Shown here one piece after another: positions 35,850-44,276 of a DNA stretch of 64,000 nucleotides. The stretch covers positions 186,001-250,000 of the forward strand of contig CALMQX010000034.1 in the NCBI GenBank assembly GCA_937873315.1. Reading direction: 5' to 3'. The number at the start of each line of letters is the position of its first letter. Position 1 is the stretch's first letter. Both the position numbers and the translations under genes were made by a program. Under the pieces are notes generated by a model, which saw nothing but the letters and a program-made list of their open reading frames with translations, was not told the DNA's origin and made no database searches. The DNA comes from an uncultured Nostocoides sp. GTDB taxonomy: Bacteria; Actinomycetota; Actinomycetes; Actinomycetales; Dermatophilaceae.

Positions 35850-36644
35850 TCAGTCGCTCCCGCGCTTGGTCCAGCGGAAGGTGGTCAGGCAGAGCACCAG
35901 CCCGGCGATGGCCCAAGCGCCCAAGACCAGCGCTACCCGGCCGAGCTCCCATACCCCGGCCATCTCTTCGGATGCCATCGACTCGGGGAGGAAGACCGAT
36001 CGCATCCCCTGCGCCACCCACTTCAGCGGGAAGACCGAAGCGACCTGCTGCAACCAGGTGGGGATATCCCGGAACGCGAAGTAGACGCCGGAGATGAACT
36101 GCAAGATCATCACCGGTCCGATCACGGCGGCGGTGGCCGAGCGGGCAGAGGTGGCCAGCGAGCTGTACGCGATGCCCAGGACCGTGCCACAGAACACCCC
36201 AAGCCCAAAGACCCACAAGAAGGTGCCCCAGCGGGCGGCCGAGTTCGGCATGGGCACGTCATAGGCAAAGTGCGCCAAGGTCAACAGGACTGCCATCTGC
36301 AGCAGGCTGGTCACCGCGACGAGCCCGACCTTGCCCAGGAAGTAGGCCGTGGGTGGAGTCGGGGTCCCTCGCAGTCGTCGCAAGGTCCCGTCGTCACGCT
36401 CGGTGGCGACGGTCAGCGCCATGCTCTGGAAACTCGTCAGCAGAATGCCCGCTGACACCATCCCGGGGAGGAAGAACTGGCCCGCAGTGGTCCCGGAGCC
36501 CTTGAATTGATCACCAAAGACCGTGGAGAAGAGCACCAACAACATGATCGGGAAGAGGAAGGAGAAGAACACCTGATCCTTCTCCCGGAAGTACTTGCGC
36601 AGCTCCAGAATGGCGCGATCGAGGCCGAGGTTCAGCGTGTTCAC
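35850..36644 (-). CDS. ABC-2 type exporter permease
   Basis: This is a 264-residue permease with six hydrophobic segments. FREKDQVFFSFLFPIMLLVLFSTVFGDQF is the typical start of DrrB/NodJ-like ABC-2 permeases. FFLPGMVSAGILLTSFQSMA and RDDGTLRRLRGTPTPPTAYF are also diagnostic. It should form the channel of a drug or lipid exporter with the ATPase encoded just upstream, whose stop overlaps its start (ATGA). The next gene is the histidine kinase. Substrate unknown; an antibiotic or a membrane-active peptide are the usual cases. Confidence 0.9.
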   Translation of the reverse strand: MNTLNLGLDRAILELRKYFREKDQVFFSFLFPIMLLVLFSTVFGDQFKGSGTTAGQFFLPGMVSAGILLTSFQSMALTVATERDDGTLRRLRGTPTPPTAYFLGKVGLVAVTSLLQMAVLLTLAHFAYDVPMPNSAARWGTFLWVFGLGVFCGTVLGIAYSSLATSARSATAAVIGPVMILQFISGVYFAFRDIPTWLQQVASVFPLKWVAQGMRSVFLPESMASEEMAGVWELGRVALVLGAWAIAGLVLCLTTFRWTKRGSD

Positions 36645-37498
36645 GAGGCCACCTCCTGGGTGAGGTGAGGGGCAATGAGGGAGAGGTAGATGTCCTCCAG
36701 GGACGGCCGCGAGATGGTGAGTCCAGGCACCTCAGCACCGAGGCGTTCGGCCAGCCGGGCCACTTCTGCCGTCGGGGTCGCGGTGCTGACCTGGTGACGC
36801 TCGCCGCCTTCGTCCCAACTGACCACGGCTTCGTGTTCGCTTCGTCCGCCGAGCGCCGACGGCGTATCCAAGGCCAGTAGCCGGCCACCCGCAATGACCC
36901 CGACGCGGTCCGCGAGATGCTCGGCCTCATCGAGGTAATGGGTCGTCAGAAGGACGGTGGTGCCATCGGAGGACAGCGAGGAGATCAGGCTCCAGAAGTC
37001 GCGGCGCGCTTGCGGGTCGAAGCCGGTGGTCGGTTCATCTAGGAAGAGCACCTCCGGGCTACCGATAATCCCCAGCGCCACATCGAGGCGACGACGTTGC
37101 CCACCGGAGAGGCGGCCAACCCGGTCATCGGCCTTCTCGGTGAGCCCGGTGGCGTCGATCACCTCATCGATGTCGCGCGGCCGCCGGTAGGCCTTCGCCG
37201 TGCTGCGCAGCACCTCTCGGGGGGTCAGCAGATCCAGGCCTGTGGAGGACTGCAACACGATCCCGACCCGATCCCGCCAGGCCAATCCTGCACTGCCAGG
37301 GTCCACCCCCAGCACCGAGACCTCGCCGGCGTCGCGAGCTCGGAAGCCCTCGAGGATCTCCACCGTGGTGGTCTTTCCGGCGCCATTGGGCCCCAGCAGG
37401 GCAAAACACTCGCCGGCCCCAATATCCAAGTCAAGGCTGTCCACCGCCGCCTTGTCGGCATACGTCTTGCGTAGTCCCCTGACCGTGATTGCCGTCAT
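36641..37498 (-). CDS. ABC exporter ATP-binding protein (DrrA-like)
   Basis: This is a 285-residue ATPase. TAITVRGLRKTYADKAAVDSL starts the domain. Walker A is GPNGAGKTTT, signature LSGGQRRRLDVALGI, Walker B VLFLDEPTTGFDPQARRDFW and switch LLTTHYLDEAEHLADRVGV, of the DrrA/NatA group. The C-terminal 60 residues (HQVSTATPTAEVARLAERLG) form the usual regulatory extension. The ATG at 37498 is chosen from the family N-terminus. It heads an ATPase-permease-kinase-regulator operon, so regulator and exporter probably form a feedback unit. Confidence 0.94.
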   Translation of the reverse strand: MTAITVRGLRKTYADKAAVDSLDLDIGAGECFALLGPNGAGKTTTVEILEGFRARDAGEVSVLGVDPGSAGLAWRDRVGIVLQSSTGLDLLTPREVLRSTAKAYRRPRDIDEVIDATGLTEKADDRVGRLSGGQRRRLDVALGIIGSPEVLFLDEPTTGFDPQARRDFWSLISSLSSDGTTVLLTTHYLDEAEHLADRVGVIAGGRLLALDTPSALGGRSEHEAVVSWDEGGERHQVSTATPTAEVARLAERLGAEVPGLTISRPSLEDIYLSLIAPHLTQEVAS

Positions 37499-37548
37499 GG
37501 CTCCTATCGTGGACCGGCCTCGCCGACGACGGCACCGCTGGCCGGTGG

Positions 37549-37580
37549 ATTCGCCATCCACCAACCGGTGGACGGCGAAT
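37549..37580. terminator. hairpin terminator of the pknG-telA operon
   Basis: ATTCGCCATCCACC (37549-37562) pairs with GGTGGACGGCGAAT (37567-37580), with one position that is a G-U pair in the leftward transcript and a 4-base loop. It begins 2 bases after the stop of the FHA gene, the last gene of the long leftward operon, and lies before the ABC ATPase start. Confidence 0.75.
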
Positions 37581-37582
37581 GC

Positions 37583-38362
37583 TCACAGCTCGCCGGGGTC
37601 TGCCCGACGCACGACCACGCGCGTCCAGGAACCCAGGAAGATCCGGGTATCCGGGCCAAGCTCGACCTTGGTCCGCCTCGCGATCTCGGTGGTCGGCAGC
37701 TCGCCGACGACATCGGAGACGAAGGTGCCATTGGATGAGTCGAGGTCCTCGATCCACCACCGCGAACCATCCGTGGTCAGTTGGGCGTGCCGACGAGAGA
37801 CGCCATTGTCGACGCCACAGTCCACGTCAGGATTGATGCCCCGGCTTTGCGAGGCCCGCCCGATGAGCAGCGAGGTATGCCGCAGTGGGACGACCCGTGG
37901 TGGGCCGGCCGATGGCAGCGGGTCCGGGCTGGACTGACTCGCATACCACTGGGGGTCGATCCACACCTCAGCAACCCAGGCTTCTGGGTTTTCCGGTGCC
38001 GGGTTCGCTGCCTCGGCAGACATGTCGGAGGCCGGAATGGGCGGGGCCAGTTCGGCCGGCGTGGGCAGTGCCTCGACCCGCTCGCTCGCGGGCACCGCGC
38101 CGGTGGTGAAGTCGTAGCCGCAGGCTTCGCAGAAGAGCGCATCGGGCAGATTGCCCGCGCCGCAGTGCGGGCAATCCGAGGATGACGTCCCCACTGAACC
38201 GCTGGCAGCCGGGGTCACGGCCGGCGACTCCGCGGAGGCTTCAGGCGCGTCATGGGCCGGGGCCGCCGAGGCCGCGTCGGACGTCGGGGCAGGCGAGAGC
38301 GCGGTGCCACAGACATCGCAGTAGTCAGTGGCTGCGCTTTCATGACCGGAAGGACAGATCAT
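37583..38362 (-). CDS. FHA-domain protein with N-terminal zinc ribbons
   Basis: This is a 259-residue protein. The N-terminus has a zinc ribbon CPSGH...DYCDVCGTAL (residues 3-21), then a Pro/Ala-rich linker, and a second ribbon CPHCGAGNLPDALFCEACGY (about 64-83). The C-terminal forkhead-associated domain (about 165-255) shows LLIGRASQS, NGVSRRHAQL and DLDSSNGTFV, the phosphothreonine-binding residues. FHA proteins read Ser/Thr phosphorylation, so this is the natural reader of the PknG kinase and PP2C pair in the same operon. It lacks the N-terminal ETT phospho-motif of the mycobacterial PknG substrate GarA, so it is not simply GarA. It overlaps the VWA gene by four bases and is the last gene before a terminator. 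Confidence 0.9.
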   Translation of the reverse strand: MICPSGHESAATDYCDVCGTALSPAPTSDAASAAPAHDAPEASAESPAVTPAASGSVGTSSSDCPHCGAGNLPDALFCEACGYDFTTGAVPASERVEALPTPAELAPPIPASDMSAEAANPAPENPEAWVAEVWIDPQWYASQSSPDPLPSAGPPRVVPLRHTSLLIGRASQSRGINPDVDCGVDNGVSRRHAQLTTDGSRWWIEDLDSSNGTFVSDVVGELPTTEIARRTKVELGPDTRIFLGSWTRVVVRRADPGEL

Positions 38363-39639
38363 GAGGGACGCACCCGAGTGGTCTTGGTCGAGGCCGTGTC
38401 TAGGGCCATCTCGTCGGCCTTCTCCACGACCTTCTTCAAACGCACCGTGCCGGTGTCCTCATTGTCGATCTCGACCACCTTGCGCAGCTTCGAGGTGGCT
38501 TCGTCGTTGCCGGTTTCCTTGGCCAGTTGAACCGCTCGCCCCAGCTTGGTCGTCGCGGTCTCTTCATCGCCGGCAGCCTTGGCCGCCAGGCCCTCCTGGA
38601 TCGCGGCGGCGAGCTCGGTCTGCCCGGTGTAGTGGGCCACCTGCCGGTCGATCCGGGCGGTGAGTGAGGCGTCATTTGACCAGGTCGCCTTGACCAAGCC
38701 CTGAGTCGCCACGACATCTCCGACAACCATCTGGGCGCGAGCTGCCAGTTGCTCCTGGCCAATGCTGCGGGCCGCCAAACGCACCCCGATGTGGTACTCC
38801 CGAGTCTCGTCCGACCAGGCTCCGGTCGGGTAGTCCCCGGTGAGATCGTTGACGGGAGTGCGTCGGGTGGTCAGGTCCTCGACCGTTGGGGACACCTGGC
38901 GGACGAAGAGCACCTGAGCACCCTGGGGCGTCCACACCCGCAGCGATGCGTTGGCGACCCCTCGGGACATGGCGGTACGCATCATGGCCGCGAACTGGGG
39001 GCCCAACTGGTCGGGCTCCGGGATGATGTCGACGGTGCCGAGCAGGCGCTGGGCGATCCGGCGAATCTGCTCGACGCGCCACTCGACCCCCACGCCCCGG
39101 CAGTCGCATTGATAGACACCCTCGGCGCGCGAGATGGCCGCGTCCAGGGCCTCCGGGGTCTCATTGTTCTCACCATCGGTCAGCAAGATGGCGTGCCGCT
39201 GCGTCACTTCGGGCACCGAGGCAAAGAGCAGTCCGGCCAGGTCGAGCCAGGTGCTGATCACAGTCCCACCGCCCGAGCTGAGCCGCGAGATGGCGGCGCG
39301 AGCCTCGGCTGCGGTCTGCGCATTCATCGGCACCATGGCCGGGCCACTGCGCACCGGCGGGTAGACCAGGAAAGCCGCACCATTGCCGGAGACCACCGAG
39401 AAGTACACCCCATCGGGAATCTCCCCGAGGGCAGCGATCGCAGCACCCTTGGCGGCCTCCATCTGAGCGCTCTCCATGGAGCCCGAGGTGTCGATGATCA
39501 GGATCTCGCCGGCAAGGCCGGCGCCCGACTGCCCGGCTTGGCCGGCCCCGGTGCAGGCAACCGACACGATCGCGTGCACATCGGTACCACCGTCGGGCAG
39601 GAACTCGTTTTGATAAACCGCTGCGCTGAACTCAGCCAT
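38359..39639 (-). CDS. von Willebrand factor A domain protein
   Basis: This is a 426-residue cytoplasmic-looking protein without a signal peptide. The VWA domain carries an intact MIDAS: ILIIDTSGSMES (Asp50, Ser52, Ser54), the middle Thr/Ser region, and AILLTDGENNETPEALDAA (Asp). The C-terminal 200 residues are strand-rich then helical and charged, without a known fold. Proteins of this type accompany PP2C, FHA and kinase genes in ter/tel-type stress clusters, where VWA domains scaffold metal-dependent complexes. The start at 39639 overlaps the PP2C stop by 8 bases. The longer open frame upstream lies within the PP2C gene and is rejected. Confidence 0.88.
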   Translation of the reverse strand: MAEFSAAVYQNEFLPDGGTDVHAIVSVACTGAGQAGQSGAGLAGEILIIDTSGSMESAQMEAAKGAAIAALGEIPDGVYFSVVSGNGAAFLVYPPVRSGPAMVPMNAQTAAEARAAISRLSSGGGTVISTWLDLAGLLFASVPEVTQRHAILLTDGENNETPEALDAAISRAEGVYQCDCRGVGVEWRVEQIRRIAQRLLGTVDIIPEPDQLGPQFAAMMRTAMSRGVANASLRVWTPQGAQVLFVRQVSPTVEDLTTRRTPVNDLTGDYPTGAWSDETREYHIGVRLAARSIGQEQLAARAQMVVGDVVATQGLVKATWSNDASLTARIDRQVAHYTGQTELAAAIQEGLAAKAAGDEETATTKLGRAVQLAKETGNDEATSKLRKVVEIDNEDTGTVRLKKVVEKADEMALDTASTKTTRVRPS

Positions 39640-40771
39640 CCGTGGACTCCTTCGTCGTCGCCGAGTATGCCGCGTCACCCACCCGGGCGAGCGCGACCGT
39701 GATGTTGTCGTGGCCTCCTTGGGCCTTGGCCCACTCGACCAAGGCAAGGGCCATGCCCGCAGGTTCGCTGGCGCCGGTCGCGGCGAGTTGGGCCGCCAAG
39801 GCCGCTGGCTCTGAGGCGTAATTCCACAAGCCATCGGAACAGACCAGCAACCAGCCCGGACCTTCCACCGGAGCGCTGGAGACCTCAGGCACGTAGTCCT
39901 CGCTGTCCAGGCCGAGCCATCGCGTGATCGAGTGAGCCTGCGGTGAGGATTCAGCCTGCTCGCGCGACATCCCGCCAGCCACCAGCTGCTGGGCCATCGA
40001 GTGGTCGATGGTCAACTGACGAGCTTCCCCGGCGTCCGGGAACAGGTAGGCGCGGCTGTCGCCGATATGAGCGAACCGGATCAACGTGGGGGCGACCACG
40101 GCGGCGACAAAGGTGCAGGAGGCCGGGCTGGTCGATGCCGGATCGGTATGCGCGATGACCGCAGTGTTGGCAGCCGCAGCGGCCGCACCAAAGGCGCGGA
40201 CGGCCGCCGCATCCGCGCTCTGCGGAACGCCAATACCGGCGGGCAGTGGCGCGCGGAGCACTTCCAGGGCCGCCCGAGCCCCCGCCAGCGCCGCGACATC
40301 GGAGTCTTTGGATGAGGACACCCCGTCACAGACCACGATGGCCGCATGGCTGCCGGGTTCGGGCAGCGCCGCAAGCGCCATGGCGTCCTCATTGCGGTGG
40401 TGCTTCACACCTCGATCACACACTCCGGCGACCCAGCTCGCGGGCGCCTCGCGGAAGTGGTCACGCTCAGAGGGTGCCTTCGCCCCGCACTGGGTGCAGT
40501 ACAGGTCGTCCGCCACCGCGCCGCCGCACTGAGTGCAGGGCGGCCGGCTGGGGACGGGAGCAGCGGGACTCTCGGCACCCTTGGCCGGCACCGTCGCGGC
40601 GCTGACCGGGGACTCCTGGGCGAGCGTCGGCGCATTGCCACCCGCCGCGGCACCACCCGCCGCAGGCGTCGCAACCGGCTCTGAGCCGTCGAGTCGGGCC
40701 CCGCAGGCTTCGCAGAAGCTCGCGTCGGCGGGACTGACCTCCCGGCAGGACGGGCAGGTGCGTTCGGTCAC
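39632..40771 (-). CDS. PP2C-family Ser/Thr phosphatase with zinc ribbons
   Basis: This is a 379-residue protein. Two N-terminal ribbons are CPSCREVSPADASFCEACG (residues 6-24) and CTQCGGAVADDLYCTQCG (about 83-100), joined by an Ala/Pro linker. The PP2C domain follows with all metal and phosphate motifs: GVCDRGVKHHRNEDA, VVCDGVSSSKDSD, AHIGDSRAYLF, LLVCSDGLWNY and GGHDNITVAL. It should reverse Ser/Thr phosphorylation, most simply that of PknG encoded immediately upstream. The GTG start overlaps the pknG stop (GTGA). Membrane segments, present in PstP of mycobacteria, are absent. Confidence 0.92.
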   Translation of the reverse strand: MTERTCPSCREVSPADASFCEACGARLDGSEPVATPAAGGAAAGGNAPTLAQESPVSAATVPAKGAESPAAPVPSRPPCTQCGGAVADDLYCTQCGAKAPSERDHFREAPASWVAGVCDRGVKHHRNEDAMALAALPEPGSHAAIVVCDGVSSSKDSDVAALAGARAALEVLRAPLPAGIGVPQSADAAAVRAFGAAAAAANTAVIAHTDPASTSPASCTFVAAVVAPTLIRFAHIGDSRAYLFPDAGEARQLTIDHSMAQQLVAGGMSREQAESSPQAHSITRWLGLDSEDYVPEVSSAPVEGPGWLLVCSDGLWNYASEPAALAAQLAATGASEPAGMALALVEWAKAQGGHDNITVALARVGDAAYSATTKESTDG

Positions 40772-43134
40772 GTCATACTCCAACGCCGCACTTGGTTGGC
40801 ACGATCCACCATGGCCACACGCTCCTCCTGCGATGGGGCCTCCCGGGCCAGCGCCCGGTAGGAGTGTTCAAGGGCATCGCGCAAGGACCGCTCATCGGCG
40901 GCTACCGCACCGACGTGACCACCGGCTGGCGCGCCGGCCGAGACCAACGCCAGGGCACGCTCGAGGACCTTGACTGTGAAGGACTCTCGCTCGACGGTGT
41001 CCATTCGGACTCCGTCCACGCTCTTCATCGCCTGATCCAGGGTCGCCAGCGAGCCGCCCGCCGATGCCAAGAGCACCTCGGCGCGTAGTCGGCGGGACTC
41101 CCCGAATCCACGACTCGTGGAAGGCACGAGATCCAAGGCCGCGACGGCGCCCCGGGTGTCCGCCCGCTGGGCGCGGATGCGCGCGATCCCAAAGGCGGCC
41201 GGGGCGGCATAGGCCGCATCGGTCTGGGCACATACGCTGTACAGGGATTCGGCGATGTCCGGTTGACCGCCGCGTTCACAGGCCACAGCCAGAGCCAGCT
41301 TGGGCGCGAGTTCGCCAGGCACCTGCTGGTAGACGGCATTGAAAGACGCTTGGGCGTCGGCATACCGCATGGCCTGCAGGTCGGCGAGCCCGGAGAGCCA
41401 CAGCGCCCGCCAATCCCAGGGATCCTGGCCGAGCAGCTGCGCGGCGATCTCCTTGGCCCGTGCACCCTGGCCACGCAGGAGTTCCTCGCTGCCGCGCGCG
41501 AGGAGGACCTCGGGGGTCTCCTGCGGAGCCTTCTTCAGCACGGCCAAGCGTTCCGCCGGGTCGCCAGCGGGCAGACTCACCAGCCACGCGTGCTGGCTGT
41601 CGCTGGGGTCCGGACGCAGGGTCGGCAACTGCGACCACTCGACCTGCGAGGTCGACACGGCCGGCGAGGTGAAGTGCACCGACGCCGCCGACGTGAGCGC
41701 GGTGCCCTCAACGGTCGTGGCCACGACTTCGCGGAGCACGCCGAGGGCTTGGGTCCGCAACTCGTCGGCCGAGGCAAACCGGTCGGCCGGGTCGGCGGCA
41801 CAGCACTTGGCCACCAGCCAATACAGCGAACCGTACTTCTGGAAGAGCGGCGTGCTCTCGGGCGGGGGGATTGAGGACAAGTAGGTGCTCTGGTACCCGC
41901 GGAACTCCATACACAGCACCAGCAGCGTGCGCCCGATGGTGTAGATATCCGAGGCAATGCTCGGCCCGGTGGTGGCGACCTCGGGTGCTTGGTAGCCGAC
42001 CGTCCCATAGATCGCCGACTCCTGATCGTCGACGTGTCGGACGCCGCCGAGGTCGATCAGTTTGACGGCATCGCCGACCTGGATGAGGTTGTCGGGCTTG
42101 AAGTCGCAGTAGACCAGGCCCAGATCGTGGAGGTACTGGAAGGCCGGGAGGATCTCGATCACGTATGCCAGCGCCTGGTCGACCGGCAGCGGGTCGTAGT
42201 TGCCGCCCTTGGCCTTCATCCGGTCCTTGAGGACCTGCTTGAGCGAGGTGCCGCCCACGTACTCCATGACGATGTAGCCGGCGTCGTCATGGGTCACGAA
42301 GTTGTAGATCTCGACGATCAAGGGGTGCTCGACCTGAGCCAGGAAGCGCTGCTCGGCGATCGCCGCCGCGAGCGCATCCTTGTCGCCGGAGTTGAGCAGG
42401 CCCTTGAGGACCACCCACCGATCCGAGACATTGCGGTCCCGGGCGAGGTAGATCCAGCCCAGGCCGCCATGGGCCAGGGCGCCCGCCACGAGGTACTGCC
42501 CGGCGACCAGGTCACCGGCCTTGAGCTTGGGGGTGAAGGAGTATGCCGTCCCGCATTTGGCGCAGAAGCCCTCCGGGCGACCCTCGCGGTCACCTTGCGA
42601 ACGCCCCACGGGTGAGCCGCAATTCGAGCAGTTCCGCTTGTCCTCAGGCACCATCGGATTGGTCTGGACCACCGCGGCCGGGTCCACCGGAGGAGCTGGC
42701 GGCACGGTGGTGAGGCCGGCACCCAGCCGGGCCGCGCGGGTACGCGTCGAGCCAGAGCGCACCCGTCGAGTGACGCCAGTGGTCCCGGTGACCCGGCGTG
42801 AGCCCAGCGGCGAGGATTCCAGGCGATAGGAGGCCGTCGGAGCGGTGCCGACATCGGCCACCCCAGCCGGCTCTGCCGGGGCGGACGCACCGGGAGCGCT
42901 TTGCGCCGGAGTGCCACAGACGTCGCAGTACCCGTCAACGATCTTGCCCGCACAGCCGGGCTGGGTGCAGGGGGTGCCATCCGGCACTGACCCAGCGGAG
43001 GGCGCGCCGCTGCCGGCATTGGTCGGGGCGCTCGATCCGCCAGTGCTGGCGCCGTCCTCGGGCGGCATACCGCAGACATCGCAGTAGCCGTCGACGATTG
43101 AGCCAGCGCAGCCGGGCTGCGTGCACGCGGTCAT
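40768..43134 (-). CDS. pknG: PknG-type Ser/Thr protein kinase
   Basis: This is a 788-residue soluble kinase. Two copies of a CTQPGCAG...DGYCDVCG zinc ribbon (residues 4-22 and 56-74) open the protein. A rubredoxin-like site follows (CSNC at 169-172, CAKC at 191-194), then the kinase domain with AHGGLGWIYLARD, the ATP-binding Lys244 and the PknG-specific loop VYCDFKPDN with DLGG instead of HRD/DFG. A C-terminal TPR-like helical region covers about residues 490-788. In mycobacteria and corynebacteria PknG phosphorylates GarA/OdhI to switch the TCA cycle in response to amino acids sensed by GlnH/GlnX, which are encoded here too. The duplicated N-terminal ribbons are absent from mycobacterial PknG. 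Confidence 0.95.
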   Translation of the reverse strand: MTACTQPGCAGSIVDGYCDVCGMPPEDGASTGGSSAPTNAGSGAPSAGSVPDGTPCTQPGCAGKIVDGYCDVCGTPAQSAPGASAPAEPAGVADVGTAPTASYRLESSPLGSRRVTGTTGVTRRVRSGSTRTRAARLGAGLTTVPPAPPVDPAAVVQTNPMVPEDKRNCSNCGSPVGRSQGDREGRPEGFCAKCGTAYSFTPKLKAGDLVAGQYLVAGALAHGGLGWIYLARDRNVSDRWVVLKGLLNSGDKDALAAAIAEQRFLAQVEHPLIVEIYNFVTHDDAGYIVMEYVGGTSLKQVLKDRMKAKGGNYDPLPVDQALAYVIEILPAFQYLHDLGLVYCDFKPDNLIQVGDAVKLIDLGGVRHVDDQESAIYGTVGYQAPEVATTGPSIASDIYTIGRTLLVLCMEFRGYQSTYLSSIPPPESTPLFQKYGSLYWLVAKCCAADPADRFASADELRTQALGVLREVVATTVEGTALTSAASVHFTSPAVSTSQVEWSQLPTLRPDPSDSQHAWLVSLPAGDPAERLAVLKKAPQETPEVLLARGSEELLRGQGARAKEIAAQLLGQDPWDWRALWLSGLADLQAMRYADAQASFNAVYQQVPGELAPKLALAVACERGGQPDIAESLYSVCAQTDAAYAAPAAFGIARIRAQRADTRGAVAALDLVPSTSRGFGESRRLRAEVLLASAGGSLATLDQAMKSVDGVRMDTVERESFTVKVLERALALVSAGAPAGGHVGAVAADERSLRDALEHSYRALAREAPSQEERVAMVDRANQVRRWSMT

Positions 43135-44276
43135 GACCGTTCCTTTCGCTCGCCACCCGCAGGCAGCCATCCCTCACATGCCTGGACCAGCGGTTCGGCG
43201 ACCCTCAGCGGGGCCGGCATGAGCGCCAAGACCTCCGCCGCCAAGTCGAAGGTTCGGCGCGCCCGCTCGTCGTGGAGTCCAGCGCCCCAGATCTGGGCCG
43301 CGGCGAGTCGCCCCGACAACTCCTCGTGCTCGGCTAGGGCAGCCGAGAAGGCGTCCTCGACGAGATTCATGGCCGCGGTCACCCGCTCCAAGCGCGCCCG
43401 GAAGGTCACCAGCTGCTCGACATTGCTCGGCACCGGCCCCAGCGCGGAGACATCGGGGACGGCATACCGGGGTGCCGGGGTGACGGTCGCGCGCGTCTTG
43501 GCGGCCAGCGCGGCCAAGGCATCCTCGCGGGCCTCGAGGTCGGCTTGGAGTTCCCCCAAAGCCCGGGCCTGGTCGATCGCCTCACGACGCCGCGAGCCGC
43601 CGACGATGAGATCCCGCTCAAAGACCGCGGCCTCATTCTCCAGGGGCCCGATGAGACCCCCGATGTCGGCACCTCGCCCGGCTCGCGCCGCGAGATCTTC
43701 GACGCGGGTATGCAAGGAATCCCAGACCTCCTGGGCGGCCCGCTGGCTGGGAGACGGCTCGAGCGCGATCTGATCGCGCAACCGCTCCACCTGGGCACGG
43801 ACCTCGCGGACCCGCCGGGCATAGGCGTCAGCTGCCGGGTCGAGCGAGAGTCGCACCCGGAGTTGGGAGGCGAGGGCATCCAAGAGGCGGCAGGCCTCAG
43901 GCAGCGAGAGGGCGAGGCTGGAGGCGGGCACACTTGAGCGATCCACGGTCCGCTGATCCAGGGTGCCGTCCAAACGACCCCAGATCAGCGTGGACATCCG
44001 CTCGCGTTGTTGCGGTCCGACCCGGCCACCATCCCAGGTCGCGGCGAGCAGTCGTTGGCGATCCGAGGCGGCCTTCCACAAGGCCATCGACAAGGTCATA
44101 TCCGCGGTCAGTCGGTCGCGCAGGGGCGAGGCCAGCGCGGCCGCATCCAGCTCGTCCAACTCCCGCTTGCGCTCGTGGATCCAGGTGTCGAGGTCAGCGA
44201 GGTAGGCGGACAACTCCTCGGGGGCAATCCGCTCGCCGATCGACCCTGGGGCCTGGGGCGCCCGGGTCCCGCTCAC
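43131..44276 (-). CDS. helical, coiled-coil-rich protein of unknown function
   Basis: This is a 381-residue soluble protein, almost wholly helical. It begins with a segment containing WIHERKRELDELDAAALASP. Several heptad-like stretches follow (REVRAQVERLRDQIAL, EAIDQARALGELQADLEARE, VEQLVTFRARLERVTAAM). There are no cysteines, signal peptide or catalytic motif. It is wedged between glnH and pknG with four-base overlaps at both ends, a gene not present in the mycobacterial glnX-glnH-pknG locus. An adaptor between the membrane sensor and the kinase is a reasonable guess, but nothing in the sequence proves it. Confidence 0.7.
   Translation of the reverse strand: MSGTRAPQAPGSIGERIAPEELSAYLADLDTWIHERKRELDELDAAALASPLRDRLTADMTLSMALWKAASDRQRLLAATWDGGRVGPQQRERMSTLIWGRLDGTLDQRTVDRSSVPASSLALSLPEACRLLDALASQLRVRLSLDPAADAYARRVREVRAQVERLRDQIALEPSPSQRAAQEVWDSLHTRVEDLAARAGRGADIGGLIGPLENEAAVFERDLIVGGSRRREAIDQARALGELQADLEAREDALAALAAKTRATVTPAPRYAVPDVSALGPVPSNVEQLVTFRARLERVTAAMNLVEDAFSAALAEHEELSGRLAAAQIWGAGLHDERARRTFDLAAEVLALMPAPLRVAEPLVQACEGWLPAGGERKERS

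Noticed and set aside
42895..43134. Possible direct DNA repeat at the pknG 5' end
   Set aside because: It is an internal duplication of a zinc-ribbon coding segment with diverged codons, reported as a protein feature rather than a DNA element.
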